Part shown: positions 11,701-18,915 of the stretch, piece by piece
Position numbering within the stretch: the first letter of the stretch is position 1
Layout: each line of letters opens with the position of its first letter
Source: Desulfarculales bacterium UBA696
Lineage (GTDB): Bacteria > Desulfobacterota > Syntrophobacteria > Syntrophobacterales > Syntrophobacteraceae
Direction of reading: 5' to 3'
Assembly: GCA_002298995.1 (NCBI GenBank)
Contig: DBMO01000059.1
Span: 1 to 38,027 of the forward strand
DNA: 38,027 nucleotides
Translations under genes and position numbers: made by a program
The notes under the pieces: model-generated
Seen by the model: only the letters and a program-made list of their open reading frames with translations
What the model was told of the DNA's origin: nothing
Databases searched by the model: none

Positions 11701-14700
11701 CGGCGCCATAGCGGTAAGCGGCAGCGGCAATACCGCGCGCACCGTAACAATCTCCGGCATTACGGGTGAGGGGACCCTTGGCATATCCATTGCCGCGGGT
11801 ACGGCAAGCAGACAAGGGAACATGGCACTTCCCGCCGGGCCGAGCGCGACCTTCGCAGTGGACAATACCCCTCCGACGCTTAGCATAGGCGCTCCCTCAA
11901 CTGCCTTGACCAGAGCCGGTCCCGTAACTTACACGGTGACCTATTCCGCAGCGGATGCGGTAACGCTTGCGCCGGGAAACATTACGCTTAACAAGACCGG
12001 GACCGCAAACGGCACGGTGGCGGTAAGCGGAAGCGGCAATACTTCCCGCACGGTCACAATCTCGAGCATTACGGGAGAGGGCACCCTGGGCATATCCATT
12101 GCCGCCGGCACCGCGAGCGACGCTGCGGGCAATACAGCGACGAGTGGCGGCCCAGGTACAACCTTCAACGTGGATAATACCCGCCCGACGCTGAGCATCG
12201 GCGCTCCATCCACCAATTTTACAGCCACCGGACCGGTGACCTACACTGTGACCTATGCCGGAGCCGATGCGGTAACGCTTGCGGCAGGCGATATAACTTT
12301 GAACAAGACGGCGGGGTCTCCCAACGGCACGGTGACGGTAAGCGGGACAGGCAACGCCGCCCGGACCGTGACCATATCGGATGTTACCGGATCCGGAACA
12401 CTTGGCATATCGATAGCCTCCGGCACGGCGAGCGACAATGCGGGGAACACCGCATTGGCGGCCGGGCCGAGCCCAACCTTCACTGCATCGAATGCTGTCC
12501 AGGTCTACTATTCAGTTGGCCAGAACACGAATGACCACAAGACCGGGAATCCCACGGTTACGGTGTCGGGCAAAACCGCTACCTTCTCGGTTGCTCAGAC
12601 CGCGATGAATATGGGGGTGGGAGATGTAGTGACCTATGGCGGTACAAATAAGTGCTATATCTCGGCGAAGACCTCTCAAAGCGAATGGAGCTGCGTATCC
12701 GTTACCGGTGGGACGCCGGCCGCGGCCACCAATGCGACGGTCGATTCGATTACGCATGCTTACTCATCACTCAATTCAGCGCTAACCGGAGCGCGCGATG
12801 CAAACCATCTCAACACGGCCGACCTGTTGACGGGCGGCTATATCCTGAACATCCCCTGCTACTATGATTCGGGACCGGATATGACCACCGCGACGGTTTC
12901 CGGCTACACTGTCGGGGCAGGCAACTTTATCAAGATTTATACCCCGAATAATACGTTGACCGAAGTCAATCGATCGCAAAGACACCAAGGCATAAATGCC
13001 GCGGATGTATACACATTGCAGGGGACAGTGGGGGACAGTGGAATAGTAGTAGATAGCAATTACGTGAGGATTGTCGGCCTGCATATCACCGGCTGGGGAG
13101 GAAACAACAGTTATGGATCTGCAATCAAGCTGATAAATAACGTAAGATACGTAACTATCGAAGGCAACTTGATCCACGATCCAGCTCCTCTCAACTATGG
13201 TACGACAATCGGCGTTGCCAATACTGGTTCAGGTGGATTCAATGTTTTCAACAACATAGTTTACAATGTCCAATACGGAATATGTATTGATCATAACTCC
13301 GGAATAACTTCGTATATCTATAACAATGTCGTATACAATTCTCAGTATGGCTATACCCATCTTGGCGACACCGCAGCTGTTTTCATTAACAATATTGGGC
13401 AGGTTTGCAGCTATGGCTGTTTTGCCACGGCAGCATTAAGCGGGTCTGACTATAACATTTCCAGCGATGCCTACACGCCTGGGGGGGGGGCACATTCCAA
13501 AATCAATACGACTGTTTCGTTTGTGGACGCGGCCAACAAGAACTTCCATCTGGCTCCCAATGATACTGCCGCAAAGGACGCGGGAAGGGATCTCTCCGCC
13601 GATCTTTATCTGGCATTCAATACCGACATTGACGGCCAGACGAGGCCCATTGGAAGCGCTTGGGACATTGGACCGGATGAGGCCCCTGATACCACAGCCG
13701 CCGTATCTACAATAACTGCCCCTGCAGGCGGGGCGATACTGAACAGCTCAGCGGCGAGTCCTTACGCCATAAGCGGCACGGCGACCGACAACGTTGGGGT
13801 GTCCCTGGTGGAGGTGTCCACGGACGGCGGGAGCACCTGGAACGCGGCTACATGCGTTGGATGTCCCGGAACGAGTGTCAACTGGACATACAGTTGGACG
13901 CTACCCGCTGACGGATTCTATACGGTTAAAAGCCGGGCAACCGATGTGCCGGGAAATGTTGAGACACCGGGAGCCGGTAATGAGGTTGCCGTACAGAGGA
14001 CGGCCCCGCTGCCGCGTATCGGCAGTCCTTCCCAAAGCCTGACGACTACCGGACCCGTAACGTTTACGGTTAGCTATATAGGGGCCTCTACAGTAACCCT
14101 TGCCCCGGAAGATATTTCCATCAACAGTACCGGGACGGCAGCCGGTACAGTGGCGGTGGGCGGCAGCGGCAATACTTCCCGCACGGTTACGATCTCAGGC
14201 ATTACGGGCGACGGGACCCTCGGTATATCCATCGCCGCGGGTACGGCACGCGACGTCTTGCTGAATATGGCCCCATCCGCCGGGCCGAGTGCAACCTTCA
14301 CCGTGGATAACAGCCGTCCGGCGCTCAGCATGGGCGCACCATCGACAAGCCTTACAAGAGAAGGTCCCATCTCTTACACTGTGACCTATTCCGGGGCCGA
14401 CGCAGTAACGCTTGCTCCGGGAAACATAACGCTCAACAAGACCGGTACCGCTGACTGCGGCACAGTGGAGGTGAGCGGCAGCGGTAATACGTCACGCGAG
14501 GTCACGATCTCCAACATTACCGGTGACGGGACCCTCGGCATATCCATTGCCGCGGGCACGGCGAGCGATGTTGCAGGCAATACGGCGCTAGGGGCAGGAC
14601 CGAGCACAACCTTTGATGTTGATAATACCCCTCCGACGCCGCAGATCAGCAGTCCTTCCCCGGACTCGACGAGCAGCGGGCCGGTGACCTACACGGTGAC

Positions 14701-17362
14701 CTATGCCGGAGCCGATGCGATAACGCTTACGGCAGCCGATATAACGCTGAACCAAACGGGGACCAGCGGCACGGTTGAGGTTAGCGGGACCGACAACACT
14801 ACCCGTACCGTAACCATCACCGGCATAACCGGGAACGGAACGATAGGCATATCGATAGGATGGGGCACGGCAAGCGACAGTGCGGGTAATATCGCGTTGA
14901 ACAGCGGGCCGAGCCAAACCTGCACTGTCACAAACGGCGCCACGGCAATCTATTATTCAGTCGGCCAGGACACCAACGACCACAAAACCGGATGGCCAAA
15001 TGTGACCGTGTCGGGAAAAACCGCCACATTCACGGAAGCCCAGACCGCGCCGAATATGGGAGTGGGAGATGTGGTGACGTATGTGGCGGATGGCAACTGG
15101 TATGATTGCTATATCTCGGGGAAGACATCCCAGTCCGTATGGTCATGTGTATCGGCAACCGGAGGGGATCCCGCGGCCGCAACCGACGCGTGGGTGTCTA
15201 CGATCAGACATGCCTTCAGCGGGTTGGCCGCGGCAGTTAATGGTGCCAGTGATGGAGCACATTTGGGCTCGCAAGACCTGGTTGCGGGAAATTACCAGCT
15301 CAATTTTCCCTGCTACTATGATTCGGGCCGGGACAACGTCGGCTTTCCTTACCTAAACTCCTGGAATACCGAGCCCTTGAATTTTATCAAGATTTATACT
15401 CCAACCGATACCTCGACCGAAGTCAATCAAAGCCAGAGGCATCAAGGGAAGTGGTCTGACACCGCGTACACCTTGGAAAGCGGCAACGATGTTCTAACAC
15501 TCTGGGGGACGAATTTCGTCGAAGTAGCCGGCTTGCAGATAGTAAACAAAGGAAGCGCCCCCGGGAGCAAAGGAATATTCAGCGTCACATTCTCGAACGC
15601 GAGCGTCATCAGAATCCATGACAATATCGTCACCGCTCTTAACAACCCAGCCGGCGGCAGAGGTATCTTTATAAATGACGCAGGGAACAGCGGAACGGCG
15701 TACATCTATAACAACATCGTGTACAACTTCCAGGGAGGAGGCACAGGGTACGGTATCGTGACCTGGATGACCGGGGCCGTTTACAATAACACCGTTGATA
15801 AATCCGACTTCGGAATTACCTCAAGCAGGAGTCCAGCCCTTAAAAACAATATAGTGCAGGATTCAGGGACGAATTACTCCGGGTCATTCGATCCATCTTC
15901 GTCAAACAACGTATCCCAGGATGCGACATCTCCCAATGGGGAATTCAGCAACAGGACGGTTACCTTTGTCGATGTATCGACTGCTCGACCGGGTGACGGA
16001 CCCAATGATTTCCATCTATCCGGTAACGATACCGCCGCCCTCGATAAGGGTGCGGACCTTTCGGCGGATCCTGTCTTCGCCTTCACAACCGACATTGACG
16101 GTCAGACGAGACCATCTGGGGCATGGGATATAGGGGCCGATGAATCCGTGGCGGTCCAGGTCTACTACTCAGTTGGCCAGAATATTGATGACCACAAGAC
16201 CGGCTCTCCAACGGTAACGGTGTCCGGCCAAACCGCCACCTTCTCAGTTCCCCAGACTGCGACAAATATGGGCGTGGGGGACGTGGTGAACTACTCGCAG
16301 GACGGCTACACCTGGAACACCTGCTACATCTCCGGGAAGATAACCCAGTCCCAGTGGTCGTGTGTTTCAGCTACTGGAGGAATGCCGGCCGGCGCGATTG
16401 ATGCGACGGTGAGTTCGATTACCCATGTGTTCTCGTCACTTTCCTGGGCGCTTTCAAGTGCGGGCGATGGGGCACATCTCAATACTTATGATCTCGTGAT
16501 GGGTAAATACGCCATTAATATTCCCTGCTACTACGATACGGGACCGGAGACGGGTAATCCTAGTGTTAGCGGGTATAGTACCTCCACAAGCAACTACATA
16601 AACATTTACACCCCGACCAATGTCTCGACGGAAGTTAATCAATCCCAGAGGCATAGGGGGGTACCAACCAGTGATGCCTACTCATTGATCGCACCCTGGG
16701 GTGATGGGCTCTCGATATATGCCCCAGGTGTCAAGGTGGCGGGACTGCAGATATCCGGTTTCGGAGGAGTGGGCTACTCTACCTACGGGATCCGGGCCGC
16801 CGCGGGCAACATAACCCTGGAGAGGAATTTAATTTACGATGAGGTTTCCGGCAATAATGGTGCGGGAATCGGGGTTACCGATTGGGGAACAACCGGAAAT
16901 GTCAAAATTTTCAATAACATTGTCTATTCCGTGGCAATGGGGATGAACCTTGAACAATGGAGCGGGTTAGGTACATCATATGTCTATAACAACACCGTAA
17001 ATGGATGCAACATAGCCTATCAACACTATAACAGCCAGGTGCTTCTGAAGAACAACATTGCCCAAAGTTGCACCACGTATGCCTACTTTGGAACCTTCGC
17101 AAGCGGTTCCGACTATAACATTTCCGACCTTTCGGACTCCTATGCGACTACCGGAGGCGCAAATGATAAATCATCGGCTTTCGTGAACTTCGTGGACCCG
17201 GCCGGCAGGAATTTCCATCTCTCCCCCGCCGACACCGTTGCTAAGGACGCGGGCGCGGATCTCTCAGCCGATCCGGGCATGACGTTCAGCACGGATATCG
17301 ATGGTCAGGCGAGGCCTTATGGGGGTGCATGGGACATAGGGGCGGACGAGTATAGACCATAA
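2702..17362 (+). CDS. Giant exported multihaem cytochrome fused to beta-helix and Ig-like repeat modules
   Basis: A 4886-residue protein. ATG 2702 is chosen because AGGGGAG lies just upstream and a signal peptide follows at once (hydrophobic core, then SAFA before LDVPHA); the frame is open back to 2609. Residues 37-946 form a cytochrome region with 16 CxxCH haem motifs plus CX3CH (CALYCH), CX7CH and three CX4CH (CNNLYCH, CSNTYCH, CSGTFCH). The alternating CX4CH...CxxCH pattern is known from Geobacter-type multihaem cytochromes. Residues ~964-1147 are FnIII-like. Six ~400-residue modules follow, each opening with YYSVGQ-TNDHKTG, carrying parallel beta-helix turns (YNN-IYN) and closing with DIDGQTRP...WDIGADE, as in choice-of-anchor Q proteins. 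Modules 2, 3 and 4 are each followed by an Ig-like domain (CTGCPGT pair) and 2, 5 and 3 copies of a ~100-residue beta repeat. No C-terminal anchor is visible. Inferred role: extracellular electron transfer and/or adhesion. Not explained: the haem-repeat fusion itself. Confidence 0.88.
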   Translation: MSRFSKIVGLVGLILLLHFGSAFALDVPHAAPESVGCSSCHTLHNSLGSNLTNQPTNSALCKSCHTLTGTASSLPFANSDQAKPGISGTSHSWSGLMPAISNPSNAYGLRATADLTNSAVKSRVSGAGNSVICSACHDEHSQLYAPWDPLSVATSRGQTGTATGGTASTLVNTSKAWTVNQWANATVKIMSGPNSGLVRTVQSNTANQLTFTTPFPNVVAANNSYYLNSNRHFMRGINTASQLCLDCHYYRNQTDVTTFTGTPLSHPIKKALTAAKDPTQFFDIPHEPESAGFVPQTGTRGELNGGTDTNLKNNIVLASDLGILCLSCHEMHYTGSSDGFLLRRSLEETCHACHKTDVNTPNDANSIKIHNSTNAGSTKWGGDGWGITGGKYGKFGCTTCHTAHGTKNIYLIKENIVAPNSPTDSLPGGSADLRVLSGTAGSTPGVLADDTGGHSTSTRACELCHSRNKYHNYNAANNTGGNDHYNANDCRSCHSHKSGFRPLCDGCHGTPPSLNSIGGPNGLATPVTGSGTAGAHYYHAKTVAYPCGWCHYNASGSGALHKDLKVSLGFVNLFGSKTGGSYNGQASVNYESTDPGTTVTKSGTKTCALYCHGSTMIPNGGTSTNAVWDAGANAYSCSSNANGSCHGASSSNPPQKGSHGKHVNAALGYGFGCNLCHPDVTGGSHVDGKVSWSFKTTDTRTNGGQYKNLSSGNTGAPAPSATYGTCNNLYCHSTGTASPTYATPEWGNAASALCGSCHGVLDSSPPASAAHAKHVGTAAGYKIGCSRCHSSVVNPTTNSTTQPMLKSRTLHVNGKGDVKFDSLSSAGTYSNGQCSNTYCHSDGTAASTGMVTANTVNWGSGPQACNGCHGYPPSYPNGSPKANSHLHHNWDCGYCHVGTTPHGDRIWGPGQHADGVINVQGNGTSGHYFTYTYSPGGGTCSGTFCHGSPTSLQWGGGDGWPRGTPVAGIPTGLSLSAIRWNFTDNANNEWGFVLQNTSNVTLVTQATPNLSYLDETGLTPNTQYTRRVRAYNYSGWSYATADMTAYTLAVPPSVTADKTPSTWYFTPNVVFTNAAGFGSGGVQYYRYVWDQNPTHAFTDTETQWSSGTLTLAGTANAGYYLHVKSYNSSNVASGTQDIGPFYYTIRAVYYSVGQDTNDHKTGSPTVTVSGTTATLSVAQTATNMGVGDVIDYDTDNKKCYISGKTSGTVWSCVSVTGDTPVAATNATVNSISHAFSSLPAATQGAKDASHLNTSNLVTGNYQLNFPCYYDTGPDTNGTPYFIAYAEISYTTSEVNNVKIYTPTNTLTECNRSQRHNGKWTSDAYSIQRGEGNLIGCWTPHIEIAGLQILQTGSGNRGIFTNTGNGSRVKIHDNIITNQTPSGTWGIYAYDQGTGINSQAIIYNNILYDFKGVPGWLGYGIFTYLKGAVYNNTIYNCDYGINAPNSTVAKNNIVQNSTTSYSGTFDASSSNNISQDATSPNVSFRNKTVTFVDTVSKDFHLATGDTAAVDAGINLSADPVFAFNTDIDRQTRPSGSAWDIGADEYTPNQVFYSVGQNTNDHKTGSPTVTVSGTTATFSVAQSAANMGVGDVVTYGGSNKCYISGKTSPTLWSCVSATGGTPTAAANATVNSITHAYASLAEAVIGATDANHLNTTNLVTGNYVLNLPCYYDTGADTSMVNVTGYTTGVVNYIRIYTPNNTLTEVNTSQRHVGKWDTQKYILSGDCKMLWLNASYTQVIGLQVESTGISDYDWLITNFPSYNVSSLTIANNILRSSNAGISNFGMHFVSVMGQNKIYNNIIYGFRTSGIYVESGEANSAAVYNNTISNCQLSGITNADPSVMLVKNNIVQGSGSGSGYSGGFAAGSDYNISDQADNAPSPSYRPNLATAIQFSDAAGEDYHLSASDTEAIDVGADLSADTYIAFNGDIDGKARPFGSAWDIGADEFIETAPPTSAITDPIAGAALGLVDPYTISGTAADNAAVSKVEISIDGGAWSTATCTGCPGTNVTWTYGWPLPADGSHTIASRATDSANNVETPGAGVSVTVNKTPPTLSIGPPSVSATTHGPVTYTVTYTGADTITLTDVDVEQNGTGTACGTVAVTGTGNTRTVTISDIVGDGNIGISISTGTARNKQGMNAAAAGPSATFSVDNTPPAITISDPSVPRTATGPATYTLTYSGADAVTLATGDVILNKTGTADGTVSVSGSGLTSRTVTISSITGEGTLGISIVAGTASDNLGNMAILTGPSATFFVSPPTQPVWYSVGQNTNDHKTGTPTVTISGKTATFSVAQTAANMGVGDVIDYDADHKKCYISGKTTATEWSCSSAFGKTPVAATNVTVNSISHAFASLGAAITGASDANHLNTTDLNVANVVLNIPCYYDTGADTSASLVITYMTGPNNSLKIYTPNDTLTEVNQSQRHQGKWTGNAYSLQNADNIVMKTNSTYFIEIAGLQLRSTGMYASILSAHSNSSTSVIKIHDNIITANAGGWIGLNVTGGGTAHIYNNIIYDFNLGDAGSCLVSDLVGTVYNNTLNNCYYGITAYGYPVAKNNLVQSSTYGYFRFFDAASANNISQDATSPNVDFRSKTVPFANAGGKDFHLAASDTAAMEAGLDLSADPLFAFNTDIDGRTRPVGAAWDIGADEFSGTPPSSTITAPASGASLGTVTPYTVSGTATDDLGVTNVQVSTDGGTTWSGATCTGCPGTSVTWTYSWDLPADGSYTVKSRATDNWSNVETPGAGKTVTVDRTAPTVSIGTPSVSSTKSGPVTYTVTYTGADTVTLATGNITLNKTGTANGTVAVTGSGNTSRTVSISGITGDGTLGISIAAGTASDNVGNTAVSAGPSPTFTVDNTAPTLSIGSPSASSTASGPITYTVIYSGADAVSLAPGNITLNKTGTANGTVSVSGSGNVSRTVTISGIVGNGTLGISVAAGTASDNPGNSAASAGPSTTFDVVNTNPTLSIDASSKSLTNTGPVTYAVTYIDADAVTLAPADIILNKTGTADGAIAVSGSGNTARTVTISGITGEGTLGISIAAGTASRQGNMALPAGPSATFAVDNTPPTLSIGAPSTALTRAGPVTYTVTYSAADAVTLAPGNITLNKTGTANGTVAVSGSGNTSRTVTISSITGEGTLGISIAAGTASDAAGNTATSGGPGTTFNVDNTRPTLSIGAPSTNFTATGPVTYTVTYAGADAVTLAAGDITLNKTAGSPNGTVTVSGTGNAARTVTISDVTGSGTLGISIASGTASDNAGNTALAAGPSPTFTASNAVQVYYSVGQNTNDHKTGNPTVTVSGKTATFSVAQTAMNMGVGDVVTYGGTNKCYISAKTSQSEWSCVSVTGGTPAAATNATVDSITHAYSSLNSALTGARDANHLNTADLLTGGYILNIPCYYDSGPDMTTATVSGYTVGAGNFIKIYTPNNTLTEVNRSQRHQGINAADVYTLQGTVGDSGIVVDSNYVRIVGLHITGWGGNNSYGSAIKLINNVRYVTIEGNLIHDPAPLNYGTTIGVANTGSGGFNVFNNIVYNVQYGICIDHNSGITSYIYNNVVYNSQYGYTHLGDTAAVFINNIGQVCSYGCFATAALSGSDYNISSDAYTPGGGAHSKINTTVSFVDAANKNFHLAPNDTAAKDAGRDLSADLYLAFNTDIDGQTRPIGSAWDIGPDEAPDTTAAVSTITAPAGGAILNSSAASPYAISGTATDNVGVSLVEVSTDGGSTWNAATCVGCPGTSVNWTYSWTLPADGFYTVKSRATDVPGNVETPGAGNEVAVQRTAPLPRIGSPSQSLTTTGPVTFTVSYIGASTVTLAPEDISINSTGTAAGTVAVGGSGNTSRTVTISGITGDGTLGISIAAGTARDVLLNMAPSAGPSATFTVDNSRPALSMGAPSTSLTREGPISYTVTYSGADAVTLAPGNITLNKTGTADCGTVEVSGSGNTSREVTISNITGDGTLGISIAAGTASDVAGNTALGAGPSTTFDVDNTPPTPQISSPSPDSTSSGPVTYTVTYAGADAITLTAADITLNQTGTSGTVEVSGTDNTTRTVTITGITGNGTIGISIGWGTASDSAGNIALNSGPSQTCTVTNGATAIYYSVGQDTNDHKTGWPNVTVSGKTATFTEAQTAPNMGVGDVVTYVADGNWYDCYISGKTSQSVWSCVSATGGDPAAATDAWVSTIRHAFSGLAAAVNGASDGAHLGSQDLVAGNYQLNFPCYYDSGRDNVGFPYLNSWNTEPLNFIKIYTPTDTSTEVNQSQRHQGKWSDTAYTLESGNDVLTLWGTNFVEVAGLQIVNKGSAPGSKGIFSVTFSNASVIRIHDNIVTALNNPAGGRGIFINDAGNSGTAYIYNNIVYNFQGGGTGYGIVTWMTGAVYNNTVDKSDFGITSSRSPALKNNIVQDSGTNYSGSFDPSSSNNVSQDATSPNGEFSNRTVTFVDVSTARPGDGPNDFHLSGNDTAALDKGADLSADPVFAFTTDIDGQTRPSGAWDIGADESVAVQVYYSVGQNIDDHKTGSPTVTVSGQTATFSVPQTATNMGVGDVVNYSQDGYTWNTCYISGKITQSQWSCVSATGGMPAGAIDATVSSITHVFSSLSWALSSAGDGAHLNTYDLVMGKYAINIPCYYDTGPETGNPSVSGYSTSTSNYINIYTPTNVSTEVNQSQRHRGVPTSDAYSLIAPWGDGLSIYAPGVKVAGLQISGFGGVGYSTYGIRAAAGNITLERNLIYDEVSGNNGAGIGVTDWGTTGNVKIFNNIVYSVAMGMNLEQWSGLGTSYVYNNTVNGCNIAYQHYNSQVLLKNNIAQSCTTYAYFGTFASGSDYNISDLSDSYATTGGANDKSSAFVNFVDPAGRNFHLSPADTVAKDAGADLSADPGMTFSTDIDGQARPYGGAWDIGADEYRP
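8840..9463 (+). repeat. Two tandem ~100-residue beta repeats (array 1)
   Basis: Two in-frame units of the form P-P-x-x-I-x-x-P-S...GPVTYTVTY-GAD-VTL...VSGSGN-RTVTIS-I-G-GTLGISI-AGTA...GPSATF. They sit between an Ig-like domain (about 8538-8839) and beta-helix module 3. The first unit is the most diverged of the ten in the gene. Confidence 0.8.
10934..12490 (+). repeat. Five tandem ~100-residue beta repeats (array 2)
   Basis: Five consecutive units with the pattern described at 8840-9463, preceded by an Ig-like domain (about 10630-10933) and followed by beta-helix module 4. Neighbouring units share long near-identical nucleotide stretches around the GTLGISIAAGTAS segment, so this is the array most likely to vary in copy number. 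Confidence 0.8.
13481..13490 (+). repeat. Ten-G homopolymer inside the coding sequence
   Basis: A run of ten G bases encodes Gly-Gly-Gly plus the first base of an Ala codon, at about residue 3594 of the giant protein. The frame is open on both sides in this sequence. Runs of this length are prone to slippage, and a gain or loss of one base would truncate the protein within beta-helix module 4. Confidence 0.7.
14000..14940 (+). repeat. Three tandem ~100-residue beta repeats (array 3)
   Basis: Three units of the same family between an Ig-like domain (about 13690-13999) and beta-helix module 5. The last unit is shortened by a few residues around its NQTGTSGTVEV segment. Confidence 0.8.
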
Positions 17363-18121
17363 AACATCGAATGGGTGCATAGCCCGAAAATCAAGTGGAA
17401 AAAGCCCACCAGAAGAATTGGGTGAGCGCACTGCGCCGGATTTTGTACGTCCGAGGCCACCGACATTCCGCCGGGAACTGTTTGCGATTTTCCCTTGAGT
17501 GTCGGCGAGCCTCGCGGCGCGAATCGGTGGATGATGGAAACCGGCTCATCAGCCGATCGTGAATTCCTCCGATGGCGCAACCGGCTGGACCTCCGAAAAG
17601 ACCCGGAACAACCGAGTCAATTGCAGCCATATATGATGCTTGCTCGGTGAAGCCCGGGGGAGGTCCGGTAGCTTTTCTTCCTCACTGCACGAAAGCTCGC
17701 CAAGCACTGATGATTCAGCAAGTTCGTTTTTGAAATTCATCTTTGACTACCAATCGCTTCCCATAGATGGTCCTTCCCGGATTGGCGGCCCATTGTCCTT
17801 CATGGGCAAGTCACCAAGGCCCCACGAGATTACAGGCCGTACTCATTAACAATCGGATATTGGTCCCAAATACAACCAAAACGCAAAAAGTAACGTGGCT
17901 TGGTGAAAATTGATGATGAGGATTAGAAGGATTTAGAAAACGGCAGGTTCCGGCATTCCGTTCCGTGGACTCATTTCAGCAGGCGCGCCATGGCTGATTA
18001 CCAGCCGGAAGCATTGATTTTCAGCAGGCAAAAAAATAGGCAGAACCTTTTCTGGCTCTGCCTTTAAGTGCGATTTGCTCAAGGCGGTAAGTGGGGTCGA
18101 AATGCGCAGCCGGGCTGGAAC
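17363..18121. other. Intergenic region between convergent genes
   Basis: About 760 bp between the 3' ends of the giant gene and the PEP-CTERM gene. Small overlapping open frames occur on both strands around 17391-17849, with no recognisable domain and no strong ribosome binding site, so none is called. The only supported element is the terminator hairpin at 18031-18063. Confidence 0.5.
18031..18063 (-). terminator. Intrinsic terminator of the PEP-CTERM gene
   Basis: On the minus strand AGGCAGA and TCTGCCT form a 7-bp stem with a 12-base loop that may extend by a GG/CC pair, followed by a T-rich run (TATTTTTT). It lies about 60 bp after the stop codon of the gene at 18122-18838. The plus-strand side has only a short TTT, so bidirectional action would be weaker. 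Confidence 0.7.
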
Positions 18122-18838
18122 CTATCCTTTAGCCCGCTTTTTCAGCCTGCATGCACCCAGACATGCCACCCCGATACCGAAAAGAAGAACAATGGATGGT
18201 TCCGGAACCGTGGTGAAGCCGGCATCATGAGAGAATGGAGCATTTACGTATTTAACCTTGGCATTGTTGAGGTATATGTGATCGTAAGCGTCAAAGTGGA
18301 ATTCCGTATCGGCAGGTACGCCGGAAACGGAAATCGAGTAGACGTTGATCTGGCCAGTGAACAAAGTTGGTGAGGGAAAAGTTGTGCTGAAATCAGCTAC
18401 AGGCGAGTCTGTTTTGACAAAATCTCCCAGTTTAAACTCTTGCCATGTTTGGCCGGTTCCAAACGCGCCGTGATCTGGCAAAGAACTCCCATCTCCCATC
18501 ACCGGAGTACTTCCGTCGGAGACAGTTTTTGAATAGGTGGGGGTTGAGGGAACAGAGGGGTCCGTAAAGCCTCCATAGCCATTAGTGGTAGACGGCGTGA
18601 AAGTGAAGGTCGGGTTGACTTGCGAATCGTAGACGATGGAGAGCTTCACATCATAAACCCCGCCGTAACCAATCACCCACAATTTAAAAGGCTCAGGGGA
18701 TTTCAGTACCCATGTCTCTGATGTTTGATCATATGTGGACCCTTCCAGGTAGAGCTGGAGATTAGGAACCGCAAACGAATTGGTCGCCAATCCACCCAAT
18801 GCCAGCAAGCAACACAAAGATACCGCCAGTTTCCACAT
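18122..18838 (-). CDS. PEP-CTERM sorting-domain protein, choice-of-anchor N type
   Basis: A 238-residue exported protein. Residues 1-23 are a signal peptide (hydrophobic core, NSFA before VPNL). The body starts with LQLYLEGSTYD...ETWVL...FKLWVIG, which I recognise as the choice-of-anchor N type domain. The C-terminus is a textbook PEP-CTERM signal: VPEPS at 211-215, a hydrophobic helix, and the basic tail RLKKRAKG. In known systems such proteins are cleaved and anchored or released by exosortase (XrtA-type) during EPS matrix formation. AGGAGG lies 6-7 bases before the ATG, a sigma54-like promoter lies further upstream, and a terminator follows the gene, so it is probably monocistronic. The function of the globular part is unknown. 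The exosortase itself is not in the window, but an exosortase-type EPS locus is about 3 kb away. Confidence 0.88.
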   Translation of the reverse strand: MWKLAVSLCCLLALGGLATNSFAVPNLQLYLEGSTYDQTSETWVLKSPEPFKLWVIGYGGVYDVKLSIVYDSQVNPTFTFTPSTTNGYGGFTDPSVPSTPTYSKTVSDGSTPVMGDGSSLPDHGAFGTGQTWQEFKLGDFVKTDSPVADFSTTFPSPTLFTGQINVYSISVSGVPADTEFHFDAYDHIYLNNAKVKYVNAPFSHDAGFTTVPEPSIVLLFGIGVACLGACRLKKRAKG

Positions 18839-18883
18839 GATCTACCTCCTACATAAGGTGAAAAATTCCCTCAGCGTTTGGAG

Positions 18884-18899
18884 TGCAGAATTTATGCCA
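18884..18899 (-). promoter_or_regulatory. Sigma54-like -24/-12 promoter of the PEP-CTERM gene
   Basis: The minus strand reads TGGCATAAATTCTGCA. The GG and GC dinucleotides are separated by exactly ten bases, as in the TGGCAC-N5-TTGCA consensus. The start site would fall about 12 bases downstream, leaving a ~35-nt leader with the AGGAGG site at 18844-18850. Sigma54 control through PrsK/PrsR is established for PEP-CTERM genes in other bacteria; those regulators are not in this window. Confidence 0.6.
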
Positions 18900-18915
18900 T
18901 TAGGATTGACATGAA

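Larger units (their letters stand above)
6143..17359 (+). repeat. Six copies of a ~1.2-kb beta-helix module inside the giant gene
   Basis: Module spans are 6143-7333, 7346-8533, 9473-10627, 12503-13681, 14948-16144 and 16160-17359. Each starts with V/I-x-YSVGQ and ends at WDIG(A/P)DE. Conserved landmarks inside are NMGVGDV, CYISGKT...WSC, a PCYYD(T/S)G segment, IYTPN(N/D)T, SQRH and the F-x-x-DIDG-x-x-RP closing block. The central beta-helix part is the most divergent. The head and tail are similar at nucleotide level, suggesting duplication and possible recombination between copies. Confidence 0.85.

Noticed and set aside
8840..14940. Regularly spaced DNA repeats resembling a CRISPR array
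   Set aside because: Units are about 300 bp, in frame and translated as beta-rich repeats; there are no short direct repeats with unique spacers and no cas genes.
17391..17849. Overlapping small frames on both strands after the giant gene
   Set aside because: Mirror-image frames without domains or good ribosome binding sites.
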